A stretch of 54,486 bases of DNA. Source: Pseudomonadota bacterium (GTDB taxonomy: Bacteria > Pseudomonadota > Alphaproteobacteria > Caulobacterales > Caulobacteraceae). Within the stretch, counting starts at the first letter, position 1. Each line of letters begins with the position of its first letter. A program made the translations under genes and the position numbers. Below the pieces are notes generated by a model, which did not search any database, was not told where the DNA came from, and worked only from the letters and a program-made list of their open reading frames with translations. The stretch covers positions 1 to 54,486 of the forward strand of contig JAEWJI010000054.1 in NCBI GenBank assembly GCA_023386645.1, in the 5' to 3' direction. Shown here piece after piece: positions 1 through 7,512 of the stretch.

Positions 1-1627
1 CCGGCTCGGGCGCGAAGGCCGGCTCGGGAGCGGGCGTCGGGTCGGGGGCCAGGTCGGGCTCTGGCCCGGCAGGAGCCACGCCGGGGAAGGGCGCGGCCTC
101 GAGCCCGCCCACCAGGGGATCGCGCGACCAGCCGTCGTCGGGCAGGTCGAAGCCCTCGCCCGGGAAGGCGGCGCTCCGCCAGTCGGCCGTGGGAGCCGCC
201 GCTGGCTGCGGAGCCTCGACCGGCTCGGGCCTGGAGGTCGAGACGCGCTGCTCAATGCTTTCGCGCGCCTCGGCCAGGAGCCTGGCCGTCCGCTCCTCGG
301 ACAGACGCATGCGCTCGGCCAGTTCGCCCGAGGCGCGGTCGTAGCGCTGCTCGATCTTCTCGGAGCTGTCGGCCAGACGACGGCCGATGTCCTCCAGCGC
401 CTGCTGCGAGCGGCGCTCGGACTGGGCGATGCGGTCGGCGAGCCGATCCGAGATGCGGGTGATCTCTCCACCCAGTTTTTCGAGCGCCAGGGCGTGCTGG
501 TCTTCGCTCCGGGTCAGGCGCTGATCGACGCTCTGGGCCTGGCGCGCCATGTCCTGCTCCAGCCGGCTCGACAGCTCCCGGCCAAGACGCTCCACCCTGG
601 CCGCGCCCTCGGTCTCGACCCGTCCCAGTCGGCCGTCGAGGTTCTGGGCGATGCGGACGACCTCGTGGCCCATGGCCTCGACCGCGCGGGCCGAGCGCTC
701 CTCGGACGCCTTGACCTGTTCGCCGATGGCCAGCACGGCGCGCTCCAGTCGATCCATTCGACCTTCGGACTGGGCGGTGTCCAGCCGGCGCATCATCTCG
801 GCGCGGTTGGCCTCCACCTGACGGGCCAGGGTCTCGGCCAGCTTCTCGAACCGGGCGGCCTCGCGCGCGCCCTCGGGCTCGACCCGGCTCTCGGTCGCGC
901 GCATCCGCTGGTCCAGACCGGCGAACGACTGCTCCAGGCGCCGGAGGGCCTCGGCCGTGCGGTTCTGGGCCGCGTCCAGCCGCTGGCCCACCTGGGCCAG
1001 AAGCTCAGTCCCGACGCCGGGCCCCGCGACCTTCTCCACCGAGTCCATGCGGTGGCGCAGTTCATTGACGCTGGAGCGCTGGCGCTCCTCCATGTCGTAC
1101 AGGCGGCCAGCCAGGGCCCCCATCGTGGTCTCGACCTTGCCGAAGGTCTCGGCCGTCTTGGGGCCGGTGTCCTGTTCGAAGCGGCGCAGGCGGCGATGGC
1201 CTTCGCGCAGTTCCTCGGCGATGTCGTCCAGCCGGCGAGCTTGAAGCTTGGTCTGCTCGTCCGCCCCGTCGATCCGGCGCACGAGGCCCGAGACCGCCTG
1301 ATCCACGCCCTGGATGGCCAGGGTGGAGCGGCGTTCGGACGCCTCCAGCCGGGCGGCGATCGCCTCGACCGAGGCGGCGACCCGCTGCAGGGTCTCGTCG
1401 GATCCGGAATAGGCGTCGTCGATCCGCCGGGACCGGCCGCGGCGCTCGAAGCTTTCACTGGCGTGGGTGCGACGCGGCAGGGGCGTATAGCCCTCGTCCT
1501 CGTCCTCCATGATCATGGTGTTCAGCCACTCGCCCAGCGTCATGCCGGAGCGGCGGGCGAGGTCCTTGGCGACTTCACGCGCCTTGGGATCGATACCCTT
1601 TACGCTCCACGGCGCGGCTGCGCTCAC
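1..1627 (-). CDS. podJ: Polarity/localization factor PodJ, N-terminal part (runs off the left edge)
   Basis: The minus frame is open from a GTG at 1627 to base 1 (about 542 codons), so the C-terminus is outside the window. The N-terminus (SAAAPWSVKGIDPKAREVAK, then LARRSGMTLGEWLN) matches the start I recall for Caulobacter PodJ, the scaffold that recruits pilus, holdfast and signalling proteins to the new flagellated pole. From about residue 70 to 440 it is a long charged, heptad-like coiled coil with repeated 'ERR/EERS' blocks. The last ~70 visible residues are Pro/Glu/Ala-rich (repeats such as PEPDLAPDPTPAPEP), as expected of the disordered linker before the transmembrane and periplasmic parts. 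A GGGAGA Shine-Dalgarno lies about 8 bases before the GTG. A TipN-like or other coiled-coil protein is less likely given the N-terminal signature. Confidence 0.85.
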   Translation of the reverse strand, partial: MSAAAPWSVKGIDPKAREVAKDLARRSGMTLGEWLNTMIMEDEDEGYTPLPRRTHASESFERRGRSRRIDDAYSGSDETLQRVAASVEAIAARLEASERRSTLAIQGVDQAVSGLVRRIDGADEQTKLQARRLDDIAEELREGHRRLRRFEQDTGPKTAETFGKVETTMGALAGRLYDMEERQRSSVNELRHRMDSVEKVAGPGVGTELLAQVGQRLDAAQNRTAEALRRLEQSFAGLDQRMRATESRVEPEGAREAARFEKLAETLARQVEANRAEMMRRLDTAQSEGRMDRLERAVLAIGEQVKASEERSARAVEAMGHEVVRIAQNLDGRLGRVETEGAARVERLGRELSSRLEQDMARQAQSVDQRLTRSEDQHALALEKLGGEITRISDRLADRIAQSERRSQQALEDIGRRLADSSEKIEQRYDRASGELAERMRLSEERTARLLAEARESIEQRVSTSRPEPVEAPQPAAAPTADWRSAAFPGEGFDLPDDGWSRDPLVGGLEAAPFPGVAPAGPEPDLAPDPTPAPEPAFAPEP

Positions 1628-1680
1628 TGATTCGTCTCCCGACCCTGGCTCACCGAGGCTAGTCGGCAAGATCGAGGGTG

Positions 1681-1696
1681 TAAACGCGGGCTTAAC
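1681..1696. promoter_or_regulatory. Candidate CtrA-type site upstream of podJ
   Basis: TAAA, then exactly seven bases, then TTAAC (1681-1696) resembles the CtrA consensus TTAA-N7-TTAAC with one mismatch. It lies 54 bases upstream of the podJ start. A GANTC (CcrM methylation) site, GATTC on the plus strand at 1629-1633, sits between the Shine-Dalgarno and the GTG. Cell-cycle control of podJ is known in Caulobacter; assigning these motifs is inference. Confidence 0.4.
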
Positions 1697-1854
1697 CCCA
1701 ATATGTGGCGCCGGACGGTCTTGCCTGTGGACAGCCTTTGCCAGCGTTAAGGTTTTCGAGCCGCGCTGGTTAACGACCGGTGAAGATTAACCTCTCGGCA
1801 AGAAGCTTGGCCGTCCAGCTTGCGCCGGGCGAGCCCGGTCGCCACCTGCGGCGC

Positions 1855-2058
1855 ATGAGCCTCCCGGTCACCCTCGCCCTGCTTGCCGCCTCGATCGCCG
1901 GCGTCGCCCTGTGCGGCTGGCGGGGCGCGCGGGCGCCGGATCTAGTCCGTGGCCCGAGGCTGATCCCGTGGCGCTTCCTCATGCTGCTGTTCGCCACCCT
2001 GGCCTTTCTGCTGCTGATCCACCTGGCGGCGCTGCCGGGCCAGGGCGGAGCGGTCTGA
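1855..2058 (+). CDS. Small two-helix membrane protein of unknown function
   Basis: This is a 67-residue protein with two hydrophobic segments, roughly residues 3-19 (starting SLPVTLALLAASIAGV) and 42-60 (starting FLMLLFATLAFLLLI). They are joined by a short basic loop, giving a helical hairpin in the inner membrane. The frame stays open upstream to an ATG at 1780, but the ATG at 1855 starts directly before the first hydrophobic helix and is preferred. It is divergent from podJ and 64 bases before the next plus-strand gene. I do not recognise a named family. It could be a subunit-like membrane peptide or simply a lineage-specific protein. Confidence 0.6.
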   Translation: MSLPVTLALLAASIAGVALCGWRGARAPDLVRGPRLIPWRFLMLLFATLAFLLLIHLAALPGQGGAV

Positions 2059-2059
2059 C

Positions 2060-2085
2060 GGAACCGGCAGACGGGGCGGGCGGTT
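2060..2085 (+). promoter_or_regulatory. Candidate EcfG/SigT general-stress promoter
   Basis: GGAAC at 2060-2064 and GTT at 2083-2085 are separated by 18 bases, close to the alphaproteobacterial EcfG (Caulobacter SigT) pattern GGAAC-N16-18-CGTT, with G in place of the leading C of the -10. A start about 7 bases downstream would leave roughly a 30-base leader before the stress-type gene at 2123. The motif is seen; its use is inferred. Confidence 0.35.
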
Positions 2086-2122
2086 CTCTGGCGGACATTC
2101 AAAGCACCGCAGGAGACGCGAC

Positions 2123-2632
2123 ATGGCCGACACCCAACTGACCGCCGCCGAAGCCGAGGACGCCTTCTGGGACAGCCTGAAGAGCTCGAACACGGGCATG
2201 CTCGGTCTGGATCAGCCCGGCTACCACGCCCAGCCGATGACGGCCTATCGTGACGAGCAGACCGGGACGATTTGGTTCTTCAGCCGCGACGACACTGACC
2301 TGGCTCGCGACGCGGCCCTGCCGGGCGGCCAGAGCGCCATGTTCCACTATGGCTCGAAGGACCAGAAGGTCTGGGCCTGCATCCACGGCGAACTGTCGGT
2401 CCATGGCCCGGACCGCCAGATCATCGACCGCTACTGGAACCCGGTGCTGGCCGCCTGGTACCCTGAAGGCAAGGACGATCCCCACCTGACCATCCTGCGG
2501 TTCGACGCCGACCATGGCCGCGTCTGGGTCAGCGAAGGCGGGGTGTTCAAGTTCGCCTACGAGATCGCCAAGGCCAATGTGACCAAGACGATGCCGGACG
2601 CCGGCGGCGTGGCGGACGTCAACCTGAGCTGA
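2123..2632 (+). CDS. Pyridoxamine 5'-phosphate oxidase-fold general stress protein
   Basis: A 169-residue protein of the split-barrel flavin-binding family often annotated 'general stress protein' (COG3871). Features of the fold are visible: an N-terminal helix (EAEDAFWDSLKSSNTGML), the core strands QPMTAYRDEQTGTIWFFSRD, AMFHYGSKDQKVWACIHGEL, then NPVLAAWYPEGKDDPHLTIL, and the C-terminal VWVSEGGVFKFAYEIAKA. The WYPEGKDDP loop is typical of the stress subgroup. It probably binds FMN or a deazaflavin and acts in the cytoplasm; the substrate is unknown. GGAG lies just upstream of the ATG, and a candidate EcfG promoter lies at 2060. It is monocistronic and ends facing argF. Confidence 0.85.
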   Translation: MADTQLTAAEAEDAFWDSLKSSNTGMLGLDQPGYHAQPMTAYRDEQTGTIWFFSRDDTDLARDAALPGGQSAMFHYGSKDQKVWACIHGELSVHGPDRQIIDRYWNPVLAAWYPEGKDDPHLTILRFDADHGRVWVSEGGVFKFAYEIAKANVTKTMPDAGGVADVNLS

Positions 2633-2683
2633 TCCTTCGCCTCCGCTCGCGGAGCGAGGGAGAGGAGCAAGCCTCCTGCGGGA
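2633..2683. terminator. Hairpin between convergent genes
   Basis: The 51 bases between the convergent stress gene and argF contain a short GC-rich hairpin (CGCTC, loop GCG, GAGCG) followed by purine-rich sequence (GAGGGAGAGG). There is no U-run, so simple intrinsic termination is not clear. It may be a degenerate copy of the palindromic repeats found elsewhere in the window. Confidence 0.35.
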
Positions 2684-3598
2684 TCAGCCCCCGAAGCACC
2701 AGGCGAGAACCGCCTTCTGGGCGTGAATGCGGTTCTCGGCCTCGTCCCACACGAGCGACCTCGGCCCGTCGATCACCGCGTCGGTGACCTCCTCCCCCCG
2801 GTGGGCCGGAAGGCAGTGGAGGAAGACGGCGTCCGAGGCGGCCGCCTCCATCAGGGCGTCGTCCACGCCGTAGCTCTCGAAGGCCGCCAGCCGCTGCTCA
2901 TAGTCGCCATCGCCCATCGACACCCAGGTGTCGGTGATCACGGCGTCAGCGCCATGGGCGGCCTCGCGTGGGTCCGAGGTCAGGACGACGCTGTTCCCGC
3001 CCTTGGCCAGGTCCACCAGGTCGGGGTGGTATTCGTGCGGGCAGGCGATCTTCAGCTGGAAGCCGAACTTCGGCGCCGCGTGGATGAAGCTGTGGCAGAC
3101 GTTGTTGCCGTCGCCGACCCAGGCCAGGGTCTTGCCCGCCACCGACCCGCGATGCTCCTCGATGGTCAGCAGGTCGGCCAGGATCTGGCAGGGATGGGAC
3201 CGGTCGGTCAGGCCGTTGATGACCGGCACGGTCGAGACCCGCGCGAACCGTTCAACGTCCTCGTGGTCGTTGGCGCGGATCATCACGGCGTCGACCATCC
3301 GCGACAGGACTCGGGCGGTGTCCTCCACCGGCTCGCCCCGGCCCAGCTGCATGTCTGTCGCATTGGCGATGATCGACGAGCCGCCGAGCTGGCGGATCGC
3401 CGCGTCGAAGCTGAAGCGCGTGCGGGTCGAGTTCTTCTCGAAGATCATCGCCAGCACCCGGTCGCGGGCCGGAGCGTCGGCGTCGGCGCGGCCCTTGGGC
3501 CATCCCTTGCGCGCCTGCTTGCGGGCGTGCGCGTCATCCAGGATGGCGCGGAGTTCTTCGGCCGAGTGCCGGTGGATGTCGAGGAAGTGGCGGGTCAT
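2684..3598 (-). CDS. argF: Ornithine carbamoyltransferase
   Basis: This 304-residue enzyme makes citrulline from ornithine and carbamoyl phosphate in arginine biosynthesis. The carbamoyl-phosphate loop STRTRFSFD is at about residues 57-65, the HPCQ motif follows, and the catalytic HCLPAHRGEEV begins at about 261. The length fits the anabolic family. The frame stays open further upstream, but the ATG at 3598 (TRHFLDIHRHSAEEL) matches the family's N-terminus. It lies 13 bases downstream of argD, so the two form an arginine operon read from argD to argF. Confidence 0.95.
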   Translation of the reverse strand: MTRHFLDIHRHSAEELRAILDDAHARKQARKGWPKGRADADAPARDRVLAMIFEKNSTRTRFSFDAAIRQLGGSSIIANATDMQLGRGEPVEDTARVLSRMVDAVMIRANDHEDVERFARVSTVPVINGLTDRSHPCQILADLLTIEEHRGSVAGKTLAWVGDGNNVCHSFIHAAPKFGFQLKIACPHEYHPDLVDLAKGGNSVVLTSDPREAAHGADAVITDTWVSMGDGDYEQRLAAFESYGVDDALMEAAASDAVFLHCLPAHRGEEVTDAVIDGPRSLVWDEAENRIHAQKAVLAWCFGG

Positions 3599-3611
3599 GC
3601 TCTGATCCGTC

Positions 3612-4805
3612 CTAGGCCGCGAGCTGACCGCGTGCCGTCTCGCAGGCCCGCTCGAACCGCTCGACCGCCTCGCGCGCCTCTTCAAGGGTGATGTTCAGCG
3701 GCGGCAGCAGGCGCACGCAGTTGTCGCCGCCGCCGGCGACCAGCAGTTGCTGCGTATCCCGCGCCAGGGCCATGAACTCACGGTTGTTGGGCTTCAGCTT
3801 GACGCCGATCAGCAGGCCCTTGCCGCGCACGTCCTCGATGATGTCGGGGAACCGCTCCTTCAGCCCGTGCAGCTGCTGCTTCAGATAGCCGGCGATCTCG
3901 TTGACGTTGCCGAGGATCTCCGGCGTGTTGATCGCGCCGAGCGCGGCCTGGCCGACCGCCATGGCCAGCGGGTTGCCGCCGAAGGTCGACCCGTGGACGC
4001 CGACCGTCATGCCCTTGGCCGCATGGGTTGTCGCCAGGCAGGCGCCGATCGGGAAGCCGCCGCCCAGCGCCTTGGCCACCGCCATGATGTCCGGCGCCAT
4101 GCCCGCCCATTCGTGGGCCCACAGCTTGCCGGTCCGGCCCATACCGCACTGGACCTCGTCGAAGATCAGCAGAACCCCGGTCTCGTCGGCGATCTCGCGC
4201 ATCCAGCGCAGGGTCTCGACCGGCGTCTCGCGACACCCGCCCTCGCCCTGGACGGGCTCCAGGATGATCGCGGCTGTGGTCGGCGACCGGAAGGCGGTTT
4301 CCAGCGCGTCCCGGTCGCCCCAGATCAGCTGGTGGAAGCCCTGCATCGGGGGGCCGAAGCCTTCGGTGTAGCTGGGGTTGGCGGCTGCGTTGATCGCGCC
4401 GTAGGTCCGGCCATGGAAGGAGCCGTCGAAGCCGTAGATATCGATCCGCTCAGGCTGGCCGTTGGCGACATGGTGCTTGCGCGCCGTCTTGAGCGCGCAC
4501 TCGACGGCCTCGGTCCCCGAGTTGGTGAAGAACACCACGTCGGCGAAGGAGCTGGCGCACAGCTGGTCGGCCAGGGCCTCCTGGCCCGGGATGCGGAAGA
4601 TGTTGGACACATGCCACAGCTTCTCGGCCTGGGCCTTCACCGCCTCGACCAGGACCGGGTTGGCGTGCCCCAGGCCGTTGGTCGAGATGCCGGCGACGCA
4701 ATCCAGGTATTCGGTCCCGTCGGTCGACCACAGGCGGGCGCCCTGACCGCGATCCACCTCCAGCGGCGCGCGGTTGTAGACACCCATCAGATGCTCGGTG
4801 GACAC
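3612..4805 (-). CDS. argD: Acetylornithine aminotransferase (class III, PLP-dependent)
   Basis: This 397-residue enzyme interconverts N-acetylglutamate semialdehyde and N-acetylornithine, using glutamate as amino donor; family members often also serve succinyldiaminopimelate in lysine synthesis. Motifs: FFTNSGTEAVE (about 92-102), IFDEVQCGMGRTGKLWAHE (about 214-232) and the PLP lysine in VAKALGGGFPIGA (Lys about 245). The start is a GTG at 4805 with GGAGG about ten bases upstream; an internal ATG six codons later is a weaker alternative. It is the first gene of the argD-argF operon. Confidence 0.93.
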   Translation of the reverse strand: MSTEHLMGVYNRAPLEVDRGQGARLWSTDGTEYLDCVAGISTNGLGHANPVLVEAVKAQAEKLWHVSNIFRIPGQEALADQLCASSFADVVFFTNSGTEAVECALKTARKHHVANGQPERIDIYGFDGSFHGRTYGAINAAANPSYTEGFGPPMQGFHQLIWGDRDALETAFRSPTTAAIILEPVQGEGGCRETPVETLRWMREIADETGVLLIFDEVQCGMGRTGKLWAHEWAGMAPDIMAVAKALGGGFPIGACLATTHAAKGMTVGVHGSTFGGNPLAMAVGQAALGAINTPEILGNVNEIAGYLKQQLHGLKERFPDIIEDVRGKGLLIGVKLKPNNREFMALARDTQQLLVAGGGDNCVRLLPPLNITLEEAREAVERFERACETARGQLAA

Positions 4806-4894
4806 GGCGGGGGAACCTCCAAAAGCGAGACGGCCCCGCCGCGGGCGCGACGGAGCCGGTTCGAGATGCCGCCGTTGTCGGACGCAGGGGTCGG

Positions 4895-5836
4895 TTAGTC
4901 AACACCGGCCAGGGAAGCGTCCAGCTTACGCACCACAGCCGCATAGGTCTCGGCCGCCAGGGCGATGGTGGCCGGGTCGACGTGCTCCATCGTGTCCTCG
5001 GCGGAGTGGATCAGACGGAAGACTCGTGGGACGAAGCCCTCGGCCAGGCCGTTGTCCTCACCGCCGTTGAAGGCCAGCCACATCTGGTGCGCGCCGACAT
5101 GGTCTTGGAAGCCCAGCGACACGGTCGGGGCGACGGCCGACGCGGCCGCTCCGTCCCCAAGCCCGGCCCCCGAGAACACCCGGTCGTCGGACGGCGGATA
5201 GACCGGATAGCCGACGCAGTTCAGCGCCCGTTCGGCGCAGACCTCGCGCACCGCCCGGGTGACGGGGGCGGACTGCTCGCCGTTGTTCAGGCCGTACATC
5301 ATGGTGTCGCCATAGGCCGCGACGTCGGAGTTCACGACCGCCGCGACATTGGCCAGGCCGTGCGCCTCGACCCATCTGCGCGCCCCGATCAGGCCCAGTT
5401 CCTCCTGGTCGAGCAGGATCAGGCGGATGCGGTGGCGTGTGCCCTCATCCCTCAGCGCCTTGGCCGCCTCGATCATGGCGACCACGCAAGCCGCGTTGTC
5501 GACCACGCCTTGGGACATCGAGCCGTCGCGCAGCTTCACCGCATCGTAGTGGGCGGTCAGCAGGATCTCGCGCTGGTCCTCCTCGCCATCGCCGCCGAAG
5601 GCGACGACCACGTTCTGGCCGGCCATCGGTCCGGTGCGGTCATTGCCGCCCTCGAACGGTTCGATCGAGGGCTCGAAACCGGCCGCGAGCAGTTTGTCGA
5701 TCACGACCTGGGTCCGTTCGGCGTTCGTCGGCTGGATGAAGGCGGCGACCCGCGCCTTCAGGTCAGGCGTTTCCTGAGCCAGCGCCGCCGAGGGCGCGAG
5801 GAGCACGGCGGCCAGCGCCAGGGAGCGGATCAGCAT
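4895..5836 (-). CDS. Secreted M28-family metallopeptidase
   Basis: A 313-residue zinc aminopeptidase-like protein. A signal peptide (LIRSLALAAVLLAPSAALA) precedes a probable cleavage before Gln21, so it acts in the periplasm or outside. Metal and catalytic residues of clan MH are visible: His96 and Asp98 (LTAHYDAVK), bridging Asp113 (VVDNAA), Glu145/Glu146 (DQEELGL), Asp171 (NSDVAAYG), and a late His in RLIHSAEDTMEHVD. It lacks a PA domain and the middle shows no transmembrane segment. The start at 5836 is chosen because the signal peptide begins there; the open frame extends 19 codons upstream. It is about 60 bases from the argD start on the same strand, but a functional link to arginine is not evident. 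Confidence 0.85.
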   Translation of the reverse strand: MLIRSLALAAVLLAPSAALAQETPDLKARVAAFIQPTNAERTQVVIDKLLAAGFEPSIEPFEGGNDRTGPMAGQNVVVAFGGDGEEDQREILLTAHYDAVKLRDGSMSQGVVDNAACVVAMIEAAKALRDEGTRHRIRLILLDQEELGLIGARRWVEAHGLANVAAVVNSDVAAYGDTMMYGLNNGEQSAPVTRAVREVCAERALNCVGYPVYPPSDDRVFSGAGLGDGAAASAVAPTVSLGFQDHVGAHQMWLAFNGGEDNGLAEGFVPRVFRLIHSAEDTMEHVDPATIALAAETYAAVVRKLDASLAGVD

Positions 5837-5965
5837 GAGGAGGCCTCGGAACACGAAGGCGCGGATTTGCGGATGGAGCGGCCCGACCGTCAAGCCGAGT
5901 TCGTTCCAAACCTCCTCGCTCCCCCTGACCGCCGCGATGCCGGGGTCAGGGGAGATACATGCGCC

Positions 5966-6763
5966 TCAGTGCTTGCCCGAGCCGGGCTCGGCCTGTTTGC
6001 GGTGCATCTCGGCCAGGGCCGATTCCGGTGTGACGGCCGCGACCGCCGCCTGGAGCTTGTTGCCGATGCCTGCGACTACGTCGCCGTCGCCGCGCTTCAT
6101 CGCGTCATAGCCGATGCGGGCCACCTTGGCGGCGTCCATCTTCTTGCCCTGCCCCACCATGGTGTCCATCAGGTCGGCGCGCTCGAAGAAGTCGGTGTCC
6201 GTCGGCCCCGGCATCAGGACGGTGACCGTGACGCCGGTGTCCTTCAGCTCGTTGCGGAGCGCGAAGGAGAAGCTGTCCACATAGGCCTTGGACGCATTGT
6301 AGACGGCCTGGAAGGTCCCGGGCATCAGGCCGGCGATCGAGCCGGTCAGCAGCACCTTGCCGGCGCCGCGAGCGCGCATCGGCTGGACCGCCTTGTGCAG
6401 CAGATAAGTCGTGCCGGTGACATTGGTGTCGATCACGTGGCGGATGTCGGCCCAGTCCTGGTCGAGGAAGCCCTTGCCCAGGCCGTGTCCGGCGTTGGCG
6501 GCCAGGACGTCGACGGGGCGGGAACCGATGGTGGACAACAGCTGGTCGACGCCTTCGGTGGTCGCCAGGTCCGCCTGGACGGTCTCGACGCGGGCGCCCA
6601 GGCCCTCGAAGGCTTGCCGGGCCTCGGCCAGGGGTCGGTCGGCGGCGAGGATCAGGTCGTAGCCGTCCTCGGCCAGAAGGCGCGCCAGCTCATAGCCGAT
6701 CCCGGAGGAGGCGCCGGTGACCACGGCGAGCGGGCGGACGGTTTCAGCGAAGGTCTCGGTCAT
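5966..6763 (-). CDS. Short-chain dehydrogenase/reductase
   Basis: A 265-residue classical SDR. The Rossmann motif is TGASSGIGYELARLLA at about residues 16-31, followed by the NAGHG strand and the catalytic Ser-Tyr-Lys set (LTGSIAGLMPG, then YNASKAYVDS). The C-terminal half carries PGPTDTDFFERADLMDT, typical of the COG0300 (DltE-like) branch. The substrate cannot be read from sequence. The ATG at 6763 gives the standard N-terminus; upstream residues in the same frame look like non-coding sequence. It is divergent from the SRPBCC gene at 6901. Confidence 0.88.
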   Translation of the reverse strand: MTETFAETVRPLAVVTGASSGIGYELARLLAEDGYDLILAADRPLAEARQAFEGLGARVETVQADLATTEGVDQLLSTIGSRPVDVLAANAGHGLGKGFLDQDWADIRHVIDTNVTGTTYLLHKAVQPMRARGAGKVLLTGSIAGLMPGTFQAVYNASKAYVDSFSFALRNELKDTGVTVTVLMPGPTDTDFFERADLMDTMVGQGKKMDAAKVARIGYDAMKRGDGDVVAGIGNKLQAAVAAVTPESALAEMHRKQAEPGSGKH

Positions 6764-6900
6764 GTCGGGGCTCCGGAATGGGATCGCCTCCTGAACCGAC
6801 GCCGCGCGCGGCGGTTCCCGGCCGGGCGGCCGACGACGCGAGGGAACGATCGGGCCGCCCCGTCGATTGTCAGCGCAGTCCCCGAACGCCGGAGAACCCC

Positions 6901-7476
6901 ATGCCGCCCACCGACACATCCATGAGCACCGACGCGGACGTCCATTCGACCGCTTTCCACGACAAGGACCAGGTGGAGGGCGAATACGACGCCTCCAGCC
7001 TGCGTGCGGTGATGATCAACCGCCCGCGGCAGGAGCTCTATGACTTCTGGCGCGACTTCCGGAACCTGCCGCAGTTCATGGAGAACCTGAAGTCGGTCGA
7101 ACTGATGGAATCCGGCCGTTCCAGCTGGATGATCGCTGGACCGCTCGGCGTCGAGGTCGAACTCGTCAGCGAGATCGTCGAGGATGTTCCCGGCGAAAAG
7201 ATCGCCTGGCGGGCCAGCGAAGGCTCCGATGTCGACCACGAGGGCTGGATCAGCTTCCAGGACAACGCCTTCGGGCGCGGCACCGAAGTCAGGCTGTTCA
7301 TCAGCTACGACCCGCCGGCCGGCGTGGTCGGTAAGGTAGTCGCCAAGGTCCTGCAGCGTGAACCGCGCATCCAGGCCCGGCGCGAGCTGAGGCGGTTCAA
7401 GCAGCTGATGGAGACCGGCGAGATCCCGACCTCCAAGGCCCCCGACGCCGCCCCGCGCGCCAGCCGCCACTTCTGA
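6901..7476 (+). CDS. SRPBCC-fold protein (polyketide cyclase/dehydrase-like)
   Basis: A 191-residue protein. After about 30 polar residues it shows the SRPBCC/START-like pattern: AVMINRPRQELYDFWRDF, then NLPQFMENLKSVEL, then PGEKIAWRASEGSDVDHEGW and GTEVRLFISYDPPAGVVGK. This helix-grip fold binds hydrophobic ligands; members next to stress and formaldehyde-type dehydrogenase genes are common in alphaproteobacteria, and their ligand is unknown. GGAG precedes the ATG at 6901. The gene is 36 bases upstream of the alcohol dehydrogenase and is probably cotranscribed. Confidence 0.8.
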   Translation: MPPTDTSMSTDADVHSTAFHDKDQVEGEYDASSLRAVMINRPRQELYDFWRDFRNLPQFMENLKSVELMESGRSSWMIAGPLGVEVELVSEIVEDVPGEKIAWRASEGSDVDHEGWISFQDNAFGRGTEVRLFISYDPPAGVVGKVVAKVLQREPRIQARRELRRFKQLMETGEIPTSKAPDAAPRASRHF

Positions 7477-7512
7477 TCCCTTCCCCGATTTCGACAGACA
7501 AGAGAGCAGCCC

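Noticed and set aside
494..1630. 378-codon plus-strand open frame opposite podJ
   Set aside because: It is a shadow of the minus-strand podJ frame, whose N-terminus and coiled-coil pattern are recognisable; the plus frame encodes a low-complexity sequence with no family pattern.
6763..6901. EcfG-type promoter upstream of the SRPBCC gene
   Set aside because: GGAAC at 6842 has only a poor -10 candidate (CGTC) at a wrong distance.
4982..6925. 647-codon plus-strand open frame opposite the M28 peptidase and SDR genes
   Set aside because: It spans two clear minus-strand genes and their gap; long antisense frames are common at this GC content.
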